Assembly (NCBI RefSeq): GCF_000787855.1
Contig: NZ_BBPQ01000001.1
Location: 62,001 to 126,000, forward strand
Length of the DNA: 64,000 nucleotides
Direction of reading: 5' to 3'
Origin: Streptacidiphilus anmyonensis
Lineage (GTDB): Bacteria > Actinomycetota > Actinomycetes > Streptomycetales > Streptomycetaceae
Below the pieces are notes generated by a model, which did not search any database, had not been told where the DNA came from, and saw only the letters and a list, made by a program, of their open reading frames with translations. Position 1 is the first letter of the stretch. Every line of letters begins with the position of its first letter. The translations under genes were made by a program, and so were the position numbers. Shown here piece by piece: positions 1 through 8,032 of the stretch.

Positions 1-84
1 CTCGTCCTCACGGATCTCCGCGACGCGGGGGCGGAACTGGAACTCCTCCCCTGCGGAGCCCTGTCCCCGCGGATCCTGAAGTAG
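1..84 (+). CDS. 3' end of a DUF6758-family protein (partial)
   Basis: Only the last 27 codons are inside the window. They read LVLTDLRDAGAELELLPCGA and end at a TAG that is followed directly by a second in-frame TAG. This C-terminus matches what I remember of the DUF6758 family, conserved actinobacterial proteins usually encoded just before a PHP-domain gene, which is exactly the situation here. The family's function is not known to me. The call rests on a short tail and on gene order, so it should be confirmed with the upstream sequence. Confidence 0.6.
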   Translation, partial: LVLTDLRDAGAELELLPCGALSPRILK

Positions 85-226
85 TAGCGGGCGCCTCACG
101 CAGCCGCCGCTTGTGGCCCCCGTGCAGCCACTGATGAACCGCTGAGGGACCGGTGAGGGATCCATGAGGGACCGCTGCGCGGACATCGCCCCCGGAGGGT
201 TGCGGCGCTCCCCTACCCTGGACGGC

Positions 227-1075
227 ATGCGCATCGATCTCCACGCACACAGCAACGCCTCCGACGGGACGGACTCCCCGGCCGAGCTCGTGCGCAACGC
301 CGTCGCAGCCGGTCTGGACGTCGTGGCGCTGACCGACCACGACACCACCGCGGGCTGGACGGAGGCGGCCGAGGCGCTGCACGGGACGGCCTTGACGCTG
401 GTGCCGGGCGCGGAGCTGTCGTGCCGGGTCGAGGGCATCTCGATGCACATGCTGGCCTATCTCTTCGACCCGGAGGAGCCGGCGTTCGCGCGGGAGCGCG
501 AGCTGGTGCGGACGGACCGGGTGCGGCGGGCGCAGGCCATCGTCGAGCGGTGCCGCGCGCTGGGTGCGCGGATCACGTGGGAGCAGGTCGAGCGCATCGC
601 GGGCCGTGGAGCGGTGGGGCGGCCGCACATCGCCTCGGCGCTGGTCGAGGCCGGCGTCGTGGCGGACGTCGACGCCGCGTTCACGAAGGAGTGGCTCGCC
701 AACGGCGGGCGCGCGGACGTGCCCAAGCGGGAGACCGACCCGGCTGAGGCCATCGCCTTGGTGCGCGAGGCGGGCGGGGTGGCGGTGTTCGCGCACCCGG
801 GTGCGTCCAAGCGGGGGCGCACGGTCTCCGAGGCCACGATCGCGGATCTTGCCGCGGCGGGCCTGACCGGGCTGGAGGTCGATCACATGGACCACGACGA
901 GGAGACCCGCCTCCGGCTGCGCGGGCTCGCGGCCGAGCTGGGTCTGCTGACCACCGGTTCCTCGGACTACCACGGCAGCCGAAAGACCGTCAGCCTCGGT
1001 GCGAACACCACGGATCCCGCCGTGTACGAGGCCCTTGTCGGCCTCGCGACCGGGGCGAAGCCGATCACCGGCTGA
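227..1075 (+). CDS. PHP-domain metal-dependent phosphoesterase
   Basis: The 282-residue product is a cytosolic PHP-domain protein of the TrpH/RNase AM (YciV) type, which hydrolyses phosphodiester or 3',5'-bisphosphate substrates using bound metals. The first metal motif is at the N-terminus (DLHAHSNASD, with H6, H8 and D13). The second is LTDHDTT at residues 35-41. A late FAHPG motif and a terminal GSSDYHG motif complete the usual set. The ATG at 227 is preferred over an in-frame ATG at 164 because the earlier start adds 21 residues before the conserved strand, and because TACCCT lies 7 nt upstream of 227 with no Shine-Dalgarno sequence, suggesting a leaderless mRNA. The substrate cannot be fixed from sequence. 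Confidence 0.85.
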   Translation: MRIDLHAHSNASDGTDSPAELVRNAVAAGLDVVALTDHDTTAGWTEAAEALHGTALTLVPGAELSCRVEGISMHMLAYLFDPEEPAFARERELVRTDRVRRAQAIVERCRALGARITWEQVERIAGRGAVGRPHIASALVEAGVVADVDAAFTKEWLANGGRADVPKRETDPAEAIALVREAGGVAVFAHPGASKRGRTVSEATIADLAAAGLTGLEVDHMDHDEETRLRLRGLAAELGLLTTGSSDYHGSRKTVSLGANTTDPAVYEALVGLATGAKPITG

Positions 1076-1156
1076 GCCGTGCCGACGTTCCCCGAGTCCT
1101 CCCCGAAATCCCCTCCGCCGGACCCACGGAAAACCTGCTAGCCTCTGGCGTCTCTC

Positions 1157-1202
1157 GACGGGCGCCGGGGATACGCGCCCGTCCTTCTCTTTTTTCTTCT
1201 CT
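1157..1202 (+). terminator. Hairpin plus T-rich tract (terminator or leader attenuator)
   Basis: A perfect 9-bp stem (GACGGGCGC/GCGCCCGTC) with a 9-nt loop is followed by about 20 nt of almost pure pyrimidine including six T in a row. This is the most classical rho-independent signal in the window. It lies 82 nt after the PHP gene and ends 12 nt before the next start codon. A possible -10 (TAGCCT, 1139-1144) sits upstream of it, so it may lie in the leader of the next gene. Confidence 0.6.
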
Positions 1203-1214
1203 CGGGGTGGGTAC

Positions 1215-1685
1215 GTGGCGATTCGCCGTGCAAAGCAGAAGCAGCAGGTCATCGAGAAGCTCTCGCAGGTCGCCCCGCCCGGGGAGACCTTCATGGCCTG
1301 TGTGCACGTGGAGACCGGGCCGAGCCCGTGGCTGAACGCGATCTTCGACGAGATCCCGGTCGTCGGCATGGTCGTCGCGTTCACGCGTCGGTTCTACTTC
1401 CTGACGCTGACCAACACCTCGATCGTCGTGAACTCCGCGAGCCGGTGGACCAACCGCCCCGGCGACGTCGTCGCGGTCTTCCCGCGTCAGGCCTTCCCGG
1501 CGAGCCGGATCAACCGCGCGACCGTGTGGAGCTCGATGTACGTCGAGATGACGCCGGGCGCCAAGCCCACGCGCCTCAACATCCACCGTTACTGGCGGGA
1601 CGAGCTGGACCAGCTCCTCGGCGCGCTGCCGCAGGCGCAGATCCCGGCGCAGGGCGGCGCCCCGACGGGTCAGCCGCAGTTCTGA
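1215..1685 (+). CDS. Conserved hypothetical protein, possible PH-like fold
   Basis: This gene encodes 156 residues and no named family was recognised. The N-terminus is basic (AIRRAKQKQQ). The central part alternates short hydrophobic strands (VVGMVVAFTRRFYFLTLTN, then TSIVVNS) with charged turns and ends in a helix (YWRDELDQLLGAL). That pattern resembles bacterial PH-like domains, but this is only an impression. There is no signal peptide, and no clear transmembrane helix beyond one short hydrophobic run. The GTG at 1215 is chosen because GGGGTGGG precedes it; upstream in-frame codons run into the hairpin and T-tract. It converges on the next gene with only a 7-nt gap. Confidence 0.7.
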   Translation: MAIRRAKQKQQVIEKLSQVAPPGETFMACVHVETGPSPWLNAIFDEIPVVGMVVAFTRRFYFLTLTNTSIVVNSASRWTNRPGDVVAVFPRQAFPASRINRATVWSSMYVEMTPGAKPTRLNIHRYWRDELDQLLGALPQAQIPAQGGAPTGQPQF

Positions 1686-1692
1686 TCCGACG

Positions 1693-2367
1693 TCACACGT
1701 CGCCGAGCGGTACGGACTTGCGCTCCTGGTCGCGCAGGTCCGTACCGTGGCGCAGCCACCGCTCCTGAAGCTCGGCGGCGCCGTGCACGCGCTTGTGGGC
1801 GGCCTCGTTCGGGGTCATCGGCAGCAGCGGCAGGAAACGGATCGGCTCGGCCGGCTCGGGGAGCTCCAAGTCCTCGACCAGGCCGCCCGGTTCGGCGACC
1901 AGGAACGACGTGAAGGGTGCGCCCGGCCAGAGCGGCTCGCCCAGGTCCAGCGAGGCGCCCGGCGCCACGACCAGCCCCTCCACCTGCGGCGCGGCCGCGA
2001 GCGTGGCCAGCGGGCGCAGCAGCCCGTCCTGCCCGCCGCGGACGGTGACCACCAGCTCGGCCCGCGGGCCGGCGACCGGGTCGGCCACCAGGGCGGTCGG
2101 GTCGGTCATCGGCGCGGCGGACATGCCGAGAGTGGCATAGCGGTACAGGCCCTCCGACTGCGGGAAGCGCAGCACCTCGATCCGTTCGGTGCCGAGGAAG
2201 GTGATCGCAGCGCGGCCGTCCGGCTCGCCGAAGGTGCTGATGAGGCGCGCCTCGACGGCGGCCAGGACGGCGTCCGGCACGGACGCGTCCGGCGAGCCCG
2301 ACGGGCCGGAGGGGCCGGAAGGCTCGGAAGGGTCGGACGGGTGGGGTGAGTCGGCGGCGTGCGGCAT
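1693..2367 (-). CDS. Suppressor-of-fused (SUFU) domain protein
   Basis: The 224-residue product has a Ser/Pro-rich N-terminal tail (residues 5-30, repeated SGPSGPSGS) and then a SUFU-like domain: an FGEPDGRAAITFLGTERIEV strand region, a central ELVVTVRGG, and a C-terminal RFLPLLPMTPNEAAHKRVHG helix entry typical of bacterial SUFU proteins. These are cytosolic proteins often linked to toxin immunity or polymorphic systems, but no toxin gene is adjacent here. The ATG start has TAGGCT exactly 6 nt upstream and no Shine-Dalgarno sequence, so it looks leaderless. The family call is fairly secure; the role is unknown. Confidence 0.75.
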   Translation of the reverse strand: MPHAADSPHPSDPSEPSGPSGPSGSPDASVPDAVLAAVEARLISTFGEPDGRAAITFLGTERIEVLRFPQSEGLYRYATLGMSAAPMTDPTALVADPVAGPRAELVVTVRGGQDGLLRPLATLAAAPQVEGLVVAPGASLDLGEPLWPGAPFTSFLVAEPGGLVEDLELPEPAEPIRFLPLLPMTPNEAAHKRVHGAAELQERWLRHGTDLRDQERKSVPLGDV

Positions 2368-2400
2368 AGGCAGAGCCTACGGCGTCGCCCGACGGTCGGT

Positions 2401-3369
2401 TCAGGAGCGCTGCCCGGCGCGGATGATCAGCAGCAGGCCCGCCAGGATCATCGCCACGGCCGGGTAGACCGCCACCGGCGGCAGCTGGCCGAGCCAGACG
2501 GCCGCGATGAGCGCGGCCCCCGGCGTCTCCAGCAGGATCGCCGTGGAGACGAACGACGGCCCGAGCGTCCGCACCACGCGGTTGCTGAGCGAGTGGCCGA
2601 GGAACTGCGCCGACGCGGTGAGCAGCGCGATCTGCCCCCAGGCGGTGGGGCTGTAGCCGGTGAGCGTCTGCCCGGAGAGCAGGCACGCGACGAGCAGCAG
2701 CAGGCCCGTGGTCGCGTAGCAGACGAAGGTGTAGGCGGTCGTGCTGACGGTCCGCCGGACCTCGCTGCCGAGCAGGAAGTAGCCGGACGCGGCCATGCCC
2801 GCGCCGAGCGCGAGCAGGTCGCCCAGGACGGCGCGCGAGGACATGGTCAGGTCGAAGCCGGTCAGCAGCACCACGCCCGCGAACGCGAGCCCGATGCCCA
2901 CCCAGACCACGCGGGGCGGACGGTGTCCGCGCAGGCGCAGGTAGAGCGTGGTCCACAGCGGCGTGGCCGTGCACAGCGCGGTGGAGGTCGCGACGGAGGT
3001 GAGGCGCAGACTCGGCAGCCACATCGCGAAGTGCAGCGCGAGGAACGCACCCGCAGCGAGCGAGAACCGGACCGTGCGCTTGGTCATCGCGCGCAGCTCA
3101 CTACGGTGCCGGAGCAGGGCGACGGGCGCGAGGACGCCGGTGGCGATGCAGTTGCGCCAGAACGCGATGGCGACGGCCGGTGCGGCGATGGCACTGATCA
3201 GCGGCGCGGACAGGGCGACGCCGCCGACCGCGAGCGCGAGCAGCAGGAAGTCGACGCGCGGCACGGCCGACAGATCCGGATGCACGCCCGGAGCCGGCGC
3301 ACCGCCCGGCTGCCGCGACACGGCCGCGGACGGCTGGGCGCTGTCGGCGCTCTCGGCGGTGCTGGACAC
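2401..3369 (-). CDS. EamA/DMT-family transporter
   Basis: This is an inner-membrane protein of 322 residues with about ten hydrophobic segments after a 40-residue polar N-terminus. Two EamA repeats are visible; each ends in a run such as WVGIGLAFAGVVLLTG or VAMILAGLLLIIRAG. The internal AFWRNCIATGVLAPVAL and LHFAMWLPSLRLTSVATSTA match EamA permeases, which usually export metabolites or amino acids. The substrate is not predictable. The GTG start is preceded by GAGGAG at good spacing. It is probably transcribed alone; the downstream SUFU gene has its own leaderless start 33 nt away. Confidence 0.85.
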   Translation of the reverse strand: MSSTAESADSAQPSAAVSRQPGGAPAPGVHPDLSAVPRVDFLLLALAVGGVALSAPLISAIAAPAVAIAFWRNCIATGVLAPVALLRHRSELRAMTKRTVRFSLAAGAFLALHFAMWLPSLRLTSVATSTALCTATPLWTTLYLRLRGHRPPRVVWVGIGLAFAGVVLLTGFDLTMSSRAVLGDLLALGAGMAASGYFLLGSEVRRTVSTTAYTFVCYATTGLLLLVACLLSGQTLTGYSPTAWGQIALLTASAQFLGHSLSNRVVRTLGPSFVSTAILLETPGAALIAAVWLGQLPPVAVYPAVAMILAGLLLIIRAGQRS

Positions 3370-3581
3370 GGGCGACTCCTCGGCACGACCAGGCAGGAAC
3401 CGACAGGGTCACGGTCGGTAAGGGGCGTTTCGATGGTAGGTGACTGACAGACTCCGCTTCCACGGGGGACCACGCGCTGGACGGCTGTCATCTGTCCGCT
3501 TTCGTCCGCCAACGGATCTGCCAACGGATCTGCCATCGGACGCCTGCCGAACGGCGACGGAGGAACCAATACCCTGTGGGC

Positions 3582-4121
3582 ATGACTGCTGAGCCGAGTG
3601 CCGAGCTGCTGGACCGCGCGCTGATCGAGGAGGCCGCGAAGAAGTCCGGCCTGCTGTGGGTCCGGCGTGACGGCGGGCGGGACCGGGCGCTGTGGCACGC
3701 CTGGGTGGACGACGCGGTCGTGGTCGTCGGCGACGGAGGCGAGCAGCCGCTGGACGGGCTCGCCGAGGGCCAGGACGTCCTCGTCACCCTGCGGAGCCGG
3801 GACAAGTGGGGCCGCCTGGTCGCCTTTCGCGCGCGGACGGAACTGCTGGCCCCGCGATCGGACGCCTGGCAGGCCGCGGTCGACGAGCTCAAGGGAAAGC
3901 GGCTCAACGCGCTGGACCACGACGCCGTCGAAGCGCGCTGGGCCGAGGGCAGCCGGGTGCTGCGGCTGACGCCCCAGGGCCCCAGCGTGGAGCACCCCGG
4001 CGCGATGCCGGACTCCGCGCACACGGCGGCCCCTGCGCCGACCACCGCCACCACCCGCCTCCCGATCCCCGCCGCGCTCCCGCGGCTGGTCCTCGGCCGC
4101 AAGCGCCGCCGCCAGTCCTGA
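3582..4121 (+). CDS. Hypothetical protein, possible FMN split-barrel fold
   Basis: The 179-residue product shows the core KKSGLLWVRRDG, ALWHAWVDDAVVVV, DVLVTLRSRDKWGRLVAFRA and WQAAVDELKGKRLNALDHD. This strand-rich order recalls pyridoxamine-phosphate-oxidase-like split barrels, but no flavin-binding signature can be confirmed. The C-terminus is Pro/Ala-rich and ends in a basic patch (LGRKRRRQS). The ATG at 3582 is chosen because TACCCT lies exactly 6 nt upstream (leaderless pattern). A GTG at 3576 with a distant GGAGG is the alternative and would add two residues. Confidence 0.6.
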   Translation: MTAEPSAELLDRALIEEAAKKSGLLWVRRDGGRDRALWHAWVDDAVVVVGDGGEQPLDGLAEGQDVLVTLRSRDKWGRLVAFRARTELLAPRSDAWQAAVDELKGKRLNALDHDAVEARWAEGSRVLRLTPQGPSVEHPGAMPDSAHTAAPAPTTATTRLPIPAALPRLVLGRKRRRQS

Positions 4122-4332
4122 CCCTGCCGCCGCCAAGGCCGACAACGCCGTCGAGGCCCTCCGGCTCGGGGCACGGACCGCCCCTGGGACCCACAGAGCG
4201 CAATCGCACGGTGCCCAAAAGGGGCGGACCTCGCATAGCAGGTAGCCTGGCCATCGGCAGCGACTCGGTCGCACGGAGCCACGGTCGGGCTCAGGCTCTG
4301 AGTCAGCAGCGTCAGCGTCAGGGAGGTATCGC

Positions 4333-5658
4333 GTGAGCGTGAGCGCAGGCGCTTCACGGGTCTTCGTCTCGCATCTGGCGGGGGTGGCGGTCTTCGACCC
4401 GAACGCCGACTCCGTCGGGCGTGTCCGGGACCTGGTTGTGACGCTGCGACTCGGGGGACGGCCGCCACGCGTGCTCGGTTTCGTGGTCGAGGTGCCGGGC
4501 AAGCGGCGGGTCTTCCTGCCGATGAACCGCGTCACCAGCGTGGAGTCCGGACAGGTGATCACCACCGGCGTGATCAACATGCGCCGCTTCGAGCAGCGCT
4601 CCACCGAGACCCTCTGCCTGGCGGAGCTGCTGGACCGCCGGGTCACCCTGCGTGAGACCGGCCCGTACGGGGAGGAGGGCGAGACGGTCACCGTGCTCGA
4701 CGTGGCCATGGTGCGCACCAAGGCGCGTGAGTGGGAGATCGACAAGGTCTTCGTCGAGAAGGGCCGCGGCGGGCGGCTGCGCCGCAAGGGGGAGACCTTC
4801 GTCGTCGAATGGTCGGCGGTCACCGGCTTCGCCCTGCGCGAGGAGGACCAGGGCGCGGCCAACCTTCTCGCCACCTTCGACCGACTGCGCCCCGCGGACC
4901 TCGCCAACGTGCTGCACCACCTCTCCCCCAAGCGCCGCGGCGAGGTCGCCGCCGCGCTCGACGACGAGCGCCTGGCCGACGTGATGGAGGAGCTGCCGGA
5001 GGACGACCAGGTGGCGATCCTGGCCGGGCTGCACCAGGAACGCGCCGCCGACGTGCTGGAGGCGATGGACCCGGACGACGCGGCCGACCTGCTCTCCGAA
5101 CTGCCGGACGAGGAGGCGGAGCAACTGCTCCAGCTGATGGAGCCGGACGAGGCCGCCCCGCTGCGCCGCCTGCTCACCTACGCGGAGCACACGGCCGGCG
5201 GTCTGATGACCACCGAGCCCATCGTGCTGCCGCCGGACGGGACGGTGGCCGAGGCGCTGGCGCTGATCCGCAACGAGGACCTGAAGCCGGCCCAGGCGTC
5301 CGTCGTCTACGTGTGCCGTCCGCCGCTGGAGACGCCGACTGGTAAGTACCTCGGCCTGGTCCACTTCCAGCGACTGCTGCGCGAGCCGCCGTACACGCTG
5401 GTCGGCTCCCTCGTCGACCGCGACCTCGACCCGCTCAGCCCGGCGACCGAACTGCCCAGCGTCACCAGCTTCCTGGCGACGTACAACATGGTGGCCGCAC
5501 CGGTGGTCGACACGACGGGCAACCTGCTGGGCGCCGTCACCGTCGACGACGTGCTCGACCATCTGCTGCCCGAGGACTGGCGCGAGGCCGCGCTCCACGG
5601 CGGCACGGACCACTCCGACCATGGCGAGGAGGTGACCTCCGATGGGTCCCACATCTGA
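4333..5658 (+). CDS. Soluble MgtE N-domain/CBS protein with PRC-barrel
   Basis: The 441-residue product combines a PRC-barrel-like N-terminal half (residues 1-170), an MgtE N-terminal superhelical domain (about 175-280, with VMEELPEDDQ, VLEAMDPDDAADLLSELPDE and LLQLMEPDEA) and a CBS pair (about 285-415, starting AGGLMTTEPIVLPPDGTV). In the transporter MgtE these domains sense cytosolic Mg2+, but the membrane channel domain is absent: no transmembrane segment is present and the protein ends soon after CBS2. It overlaps the DUF1003 membrane gene by 17 nt, so the two are translationally coupled and may act together. The GTG start has GGGAGG 6 nt upstream. Mycobacteria keep a similar pair next to mrp. 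Confidence 0.85.
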   Translation: MSVSAGASRVFVSHLAGVAVFDPNADSVGRVRDLVVTLRLGGRPPRVLGFVVEVPGKRRVFLPMNRVTSVESGQVITTGVINMRRFEQRSTETLCLAELLDRRVTLRETGPYGEEGETVTVLDVAMVRTKAREWEIDKVFVEKGRGGRLRRKGETFVVEWSAVTGFALREEDQGAANLLATFDRLRPADLANVLHHLSPKRRGEVAAALDDERLADVMEELPEDDQVAILAGLHQERAADVLEAMDPDDAADLLSELPDEEAEQLLQLMEPDEAAPLRRLLTYAEHTAGGLMTTEPIVLPPDGTVAEALALIRNEDLKPAQASVVYVCRPPLETPTGKYLGLVHFQRLLREPPYTLVGSLVDRDLDPLSPATELPSVTSFLATYNMVAAPVVDTTGNLLGAVTVDDVLDHLLPEDWREAALHGGTDHSDHGEEVTSDGSHI

Positions 5659-6283
5659 GCAGAAGCCGAGACGCGAACCGAGGCGCGAGCAACCGAGGCG
5701 CGAGCAGAGGTTCGAGCTCCGGATCGAAGCGAAGCACGAGCCCAAGCACGAGGCGTTGCCGAGCCAGAAGCGCCTGCGGCTCGACCAGCCGCAGCGCCGC
5801 TCCCGGCTGAACTGGCCGCAGCCGGACCCGGACGCGTTCGGACGTCTGTCGGAGCGGATCGCCCGGTTCATGGGCACCGGTCGGTTCCTGGTCTGGATGA
5901 CGCTGGCCATCCTGGTCTGGGTCGCCTGGAACGTGCTGGCGCCCTCGGGGGTGCGCTTCGACACCTACCCCTTCATCTTCCTGACCCTGGCCCTGTCGCT
6001 GCAGGCCTCCTACGCCGCGCCGCTGATCCTGCTGGCGCAGAACCGGCAGGACGACCGCGACCGGGTCAACATGGAGCAGGACCGCGCCCGCGCCAGCCGG
6101 ACCGTCGCGGACACGGAGTTCCTCACCCGCGAGGTCGCCGCCCTGCGGCAGGGCCTCGGCGAGGTGGCCACCCGCGACTTCCTGCGCAGCGAGTTGCAGC
6201 AGCTGCTGAAGGAGCTGGACCTCCGCGACGGCGACGGGCACCGGCCCGACGACCCGCGGGTCGCGACCTCCGACCTGATGTGA
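5642..6283 (+). CDS. DUF1003 integral membrane protein
   Basis: The 213-residue product begins with a repetitive, highly charged segment (PRREPRREQPRREQ, then KHEPKHE). A DUF1003 core follows with two transmembrane helices (FLVWMTLAILVWVAWNVLA, and FIFLTLALSLQASYAAPLIL ending in LLAQNRQDDRDR), then a helical, coiled-coil-like tail. The family has no settled biochemical role. The ATG overlaps the MgtE-like gene, whose last codons supply GAGGAGG, indicating one operon and coordinated synthesis. The gene's final codons and stop are echoed in the repeats just downstream. Confidence 0.85.
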   Translation: MGPTSEQKPRREPRREQPRREQRFELRIEAKHEPKHEALPSQKRLRLDQPQRRSRLNWPQPDPDAFGRLSERIARFMGTGRFLVWMTLAILVWVAWNVLAPSGVRFDTYPFIFLTLALSLQASYAAPLILLAQNRQDDRDRVNMEQDRARASRTVADTEFLTREVAALRQGLGEVATRDFLRSELQQLLKELDLRDGDGHRPDDPRVATSDLM

Positions 6284-6383
6284 CCGCCCTCAGCTGACCG
6301 CCTCACCCGACCGCACCCGACCCGCCCTCGGGCGACCCTCCTCGGGCGACCGTCCTCAGCTGACGGCCCTGATGTGACCCGCC
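6275..6383 (+). repeat. Degenerate 13-14 bp repeats copying the DUF1003 gene end
   Basis: About eight imperfect units built on CTCRGSTGACCGCC run from the last codons of the DUF1003 gene. The outer units (CTGATGTGACC) carry the gene's own terminal sequence including TGA, and the inner ones vary (CAGCTGACC, CGGGCGACC). The array fills most of the space before mrp. Confidence 0.6.
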
Positions 6384-6434
6384 GCACGCTACTGCCGGGT
6401 CAGTGCGCCTCTTCGGCCGCCGTACCATTCCGTT

Positions 6435-7589
6435 ATGGCAACCGACACTGAAGCGACGCCCATCGAGGAGTCCGTGCGCGCCGCGCTGGCCAAGGTGCAG
6501 GACCCGGAGATCAACCGGCCCATCACCGAGCTCGGCATGGTGAAATCCGTGGCGGTCGACGCCGCGGGCCGGGCGTCGGTCGCGGTCTGGCTGACGGTGT
6601 CCGGCTGCCCGATGCGCGACACCATCACCACCCGCGTCCGCGACGCGGTCGCGGCCGTCCCAGGCATCTCCTCGGTCGAGGTGGAGCTGGACGTGATGAG
6701 CGCCGAGCAGCGCAAGGAGCTCCAGACGACGCTGCGCGGCGGCCAGGCGGAGAAGGAGATCCCCTTCGCCAAGCCCGGTTCGCTGACCCGTGTGTACGCG
6801 GTCGCGTCCGGCAAGGGCGGCGTCGGCAAGTCCTCGGTGACGGTCAACCTCGCCGCCGCGCTCGCCGACCAGGGCCTGAAGGTCGCCGTCGTCGACGCCG
6901 ACATCTACGGCCACAGCGTCCCGCGCATGCTGGGCGCCGACGGCCGTCCCACCCAGGTCGAGAACATGATCATGCCGCCGTCGGCGAACGGCGTGAAGGT
7001 CATCTCGATCGGTATGTTCACCCCCGGCAACGCGCCCGTCGTCTGGCGCGGCCCGATGCTGCACCGCGCCCTCCAGCAGTTCCTCGCGGACGTCTACTGG
7101 GGCGACCTCGACATCCTGCTGCTCGACCTGCCGCCGGGCACCGGCGACATCGCGATCTCGGTCGCCCAGCTGATCCCGAACGCGGAGATCCTGCTGGTCA
7201 CCACCCCGCAGCAGGCTGCGGCGGAGGTCGCCGAGCGCGCGGGCACGATCGCGCTGCAGACGCACCAGACGATCGTCGGCGTCATCGAGAACATGTCGGG
7301 CATGCCCTGCCCGCACTGCGGCGAGATGGTCGACGTCTTCGGCACCGGCGGCGGCCAGACGGTCGCCGACGCCCTCACCCGCGCCACCGGCGCGAAGGTC
7401 CCGGTCCTCGGCAACATCCCCATCGACGTCCAACTCCGCCAGGGAGGCGACGAGGGCAAGCCCGTCGTCCTCTCCGACCCCGACTCCCCGGGCGGCTCCG
7501 CGCTCCGCGCCATCGCCTCCAAGCTCGCCAGCCGCCAGCGCGGCCTCTCGGGCCTGTCCCTGGGGCTCACGCCGAAGAACAAGTTCTGA
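6435..7589 (+). CDS. mrp: Mrp/ApbC-type Fe-S cluster carrier P-loop ATPase
   Basis: The 384-residue cytosolic protein carries and transfers [4Fe-4S] clusters to apoproteins. An N-terminal MIP18/DUF59 domain (residues 10-95, with QDPEINRPITELGMV and SGCPMRD) precedes the ParA/MinD-like ATPase: deviant Walker A SGKGGVGKSS (about 125-134), DADIYGHSVPRMLG, and LLLDLPPGTGD. The cluster ligands are the MPCPHCGEM pair (C292, C295). TACCAT lies 6 nt before the ATG with no Shine-Dalgarno sequence, so translation is probably leaderless. Its position close to tatB, htrA, the anti-sigma gene and sigE is conserved in mycobacteria. Confidence 0.93.
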   Translation: MATDTEATPIEESVRAALAKVQDPEINRPITELGMVKSVAVDAAGRASVAVWLTVSGCPMRDTITTRVRDAVAAVPGISSVEVELDVMSAEQRKELQTTLRGGQAEKEIPFAKPGSLTRVYAVASGKGGVGKSSVTVNLAAALADQGLKVAVVDADIYGHSVPRMLGADGRPTQVENMIMPPSANGVKVISIGMFTPGNAPVVWRGPMLHRALQQFLADVYWGDLDILLLDLPPGTGDIAISVAQLIPNAEILLVTTPQQAAAEVAERAGTIALQTHQTIVGVIENMSGMPCPHCGEMVDVFGTGGGQTVADALTRATGAKVPVLGNIPIDVQLRQGGDEGKPVVLSDPDSPGGSALRAIASKLASRQRGLSGLSLGLTPKNKF

Positions 7590-7618
7590 TTCGCGGGTCT
7601 CGCGACCTGCGGCGCATT

Positions 7619-7660
7619 CGCCGATCACTCCCCTGAGCTGCGGGGAAGTGGTCGGCGTTT
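7619..7660 (+). terminator. Intrinsic terminator of mrp
   Basis: A near-perfect 15-16 bp stem (CGCCGATCACTCCCC pairing with GGGGAAGTGGTCGGCG) with an 8-nt loop begins 30 nt after the mrp stop and is followed by TTTGT. Confidence 0.65.
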
Positions 7661-7971
7661 GTCATTGGCGACCACCGCTGGTTGCCGTCTGACGGCCCCA
7701 CGACGGCCCCGCCGCGAGCACGGGCTGCGCGAGATCCTGGACGCGATCTTGTACGTGGTCCGCACCGGCCCCCAGTGGTGGTACCTGCCGCCCGCCCTGG
7801 GGGACGGTCTAGGGCTACTTCGCCAAGTGGGCCATGGAAGGCGTGTTCGCGCAGCTCAACGGATTGCTGCGGGACCTCGTGCGCCAGAGCGTGTGGCGCG
7901 CTGGCGGCCCCGAGGGTGTGGTGCCGACTAGCGGCTTGTGCGTGGAGATCAACTCCGTTGCGGGCGTCTGA
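7660..7971 (+). pseudogene. IS5-family (DUF4096-type) transposase remnant
   Basis: Two reading frames together give a recognisable N-terminal third of an IS5-type transposase. One frame reads REHGLREILDAILYVVRTGP, then QWWYLP. The next frame reads TV-stop-GYFAKWA, then GVFAQLNGLLRDLVRQS, and stops at 7971. Intact relatives read TVYGYFAKW at the junction, so a TAC to TAG nonsense change (7810-7812) and a frameshift just upstream are both visible. The DDE catalytic part and both terminal inverted repeats are missing. It is non-functional and marks an old insertion between mrp and the next gene. Confidence 0.8.
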
Positions 7972-8032
7972 GTCGATCACTAGGGTGCGGATGTTCTGCT
8001 GCTCGGCGACGCAACGAAGGTGGCACCCGCCC

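Noticed and set aside
7682-8032. A 117-codon extension of the isomerase-like gene
   Set aside because: It reads through the transposase remnant in a third frame and lacks family similarity; the ATG at 8033 has its own Shine-Dalgarno sequence.
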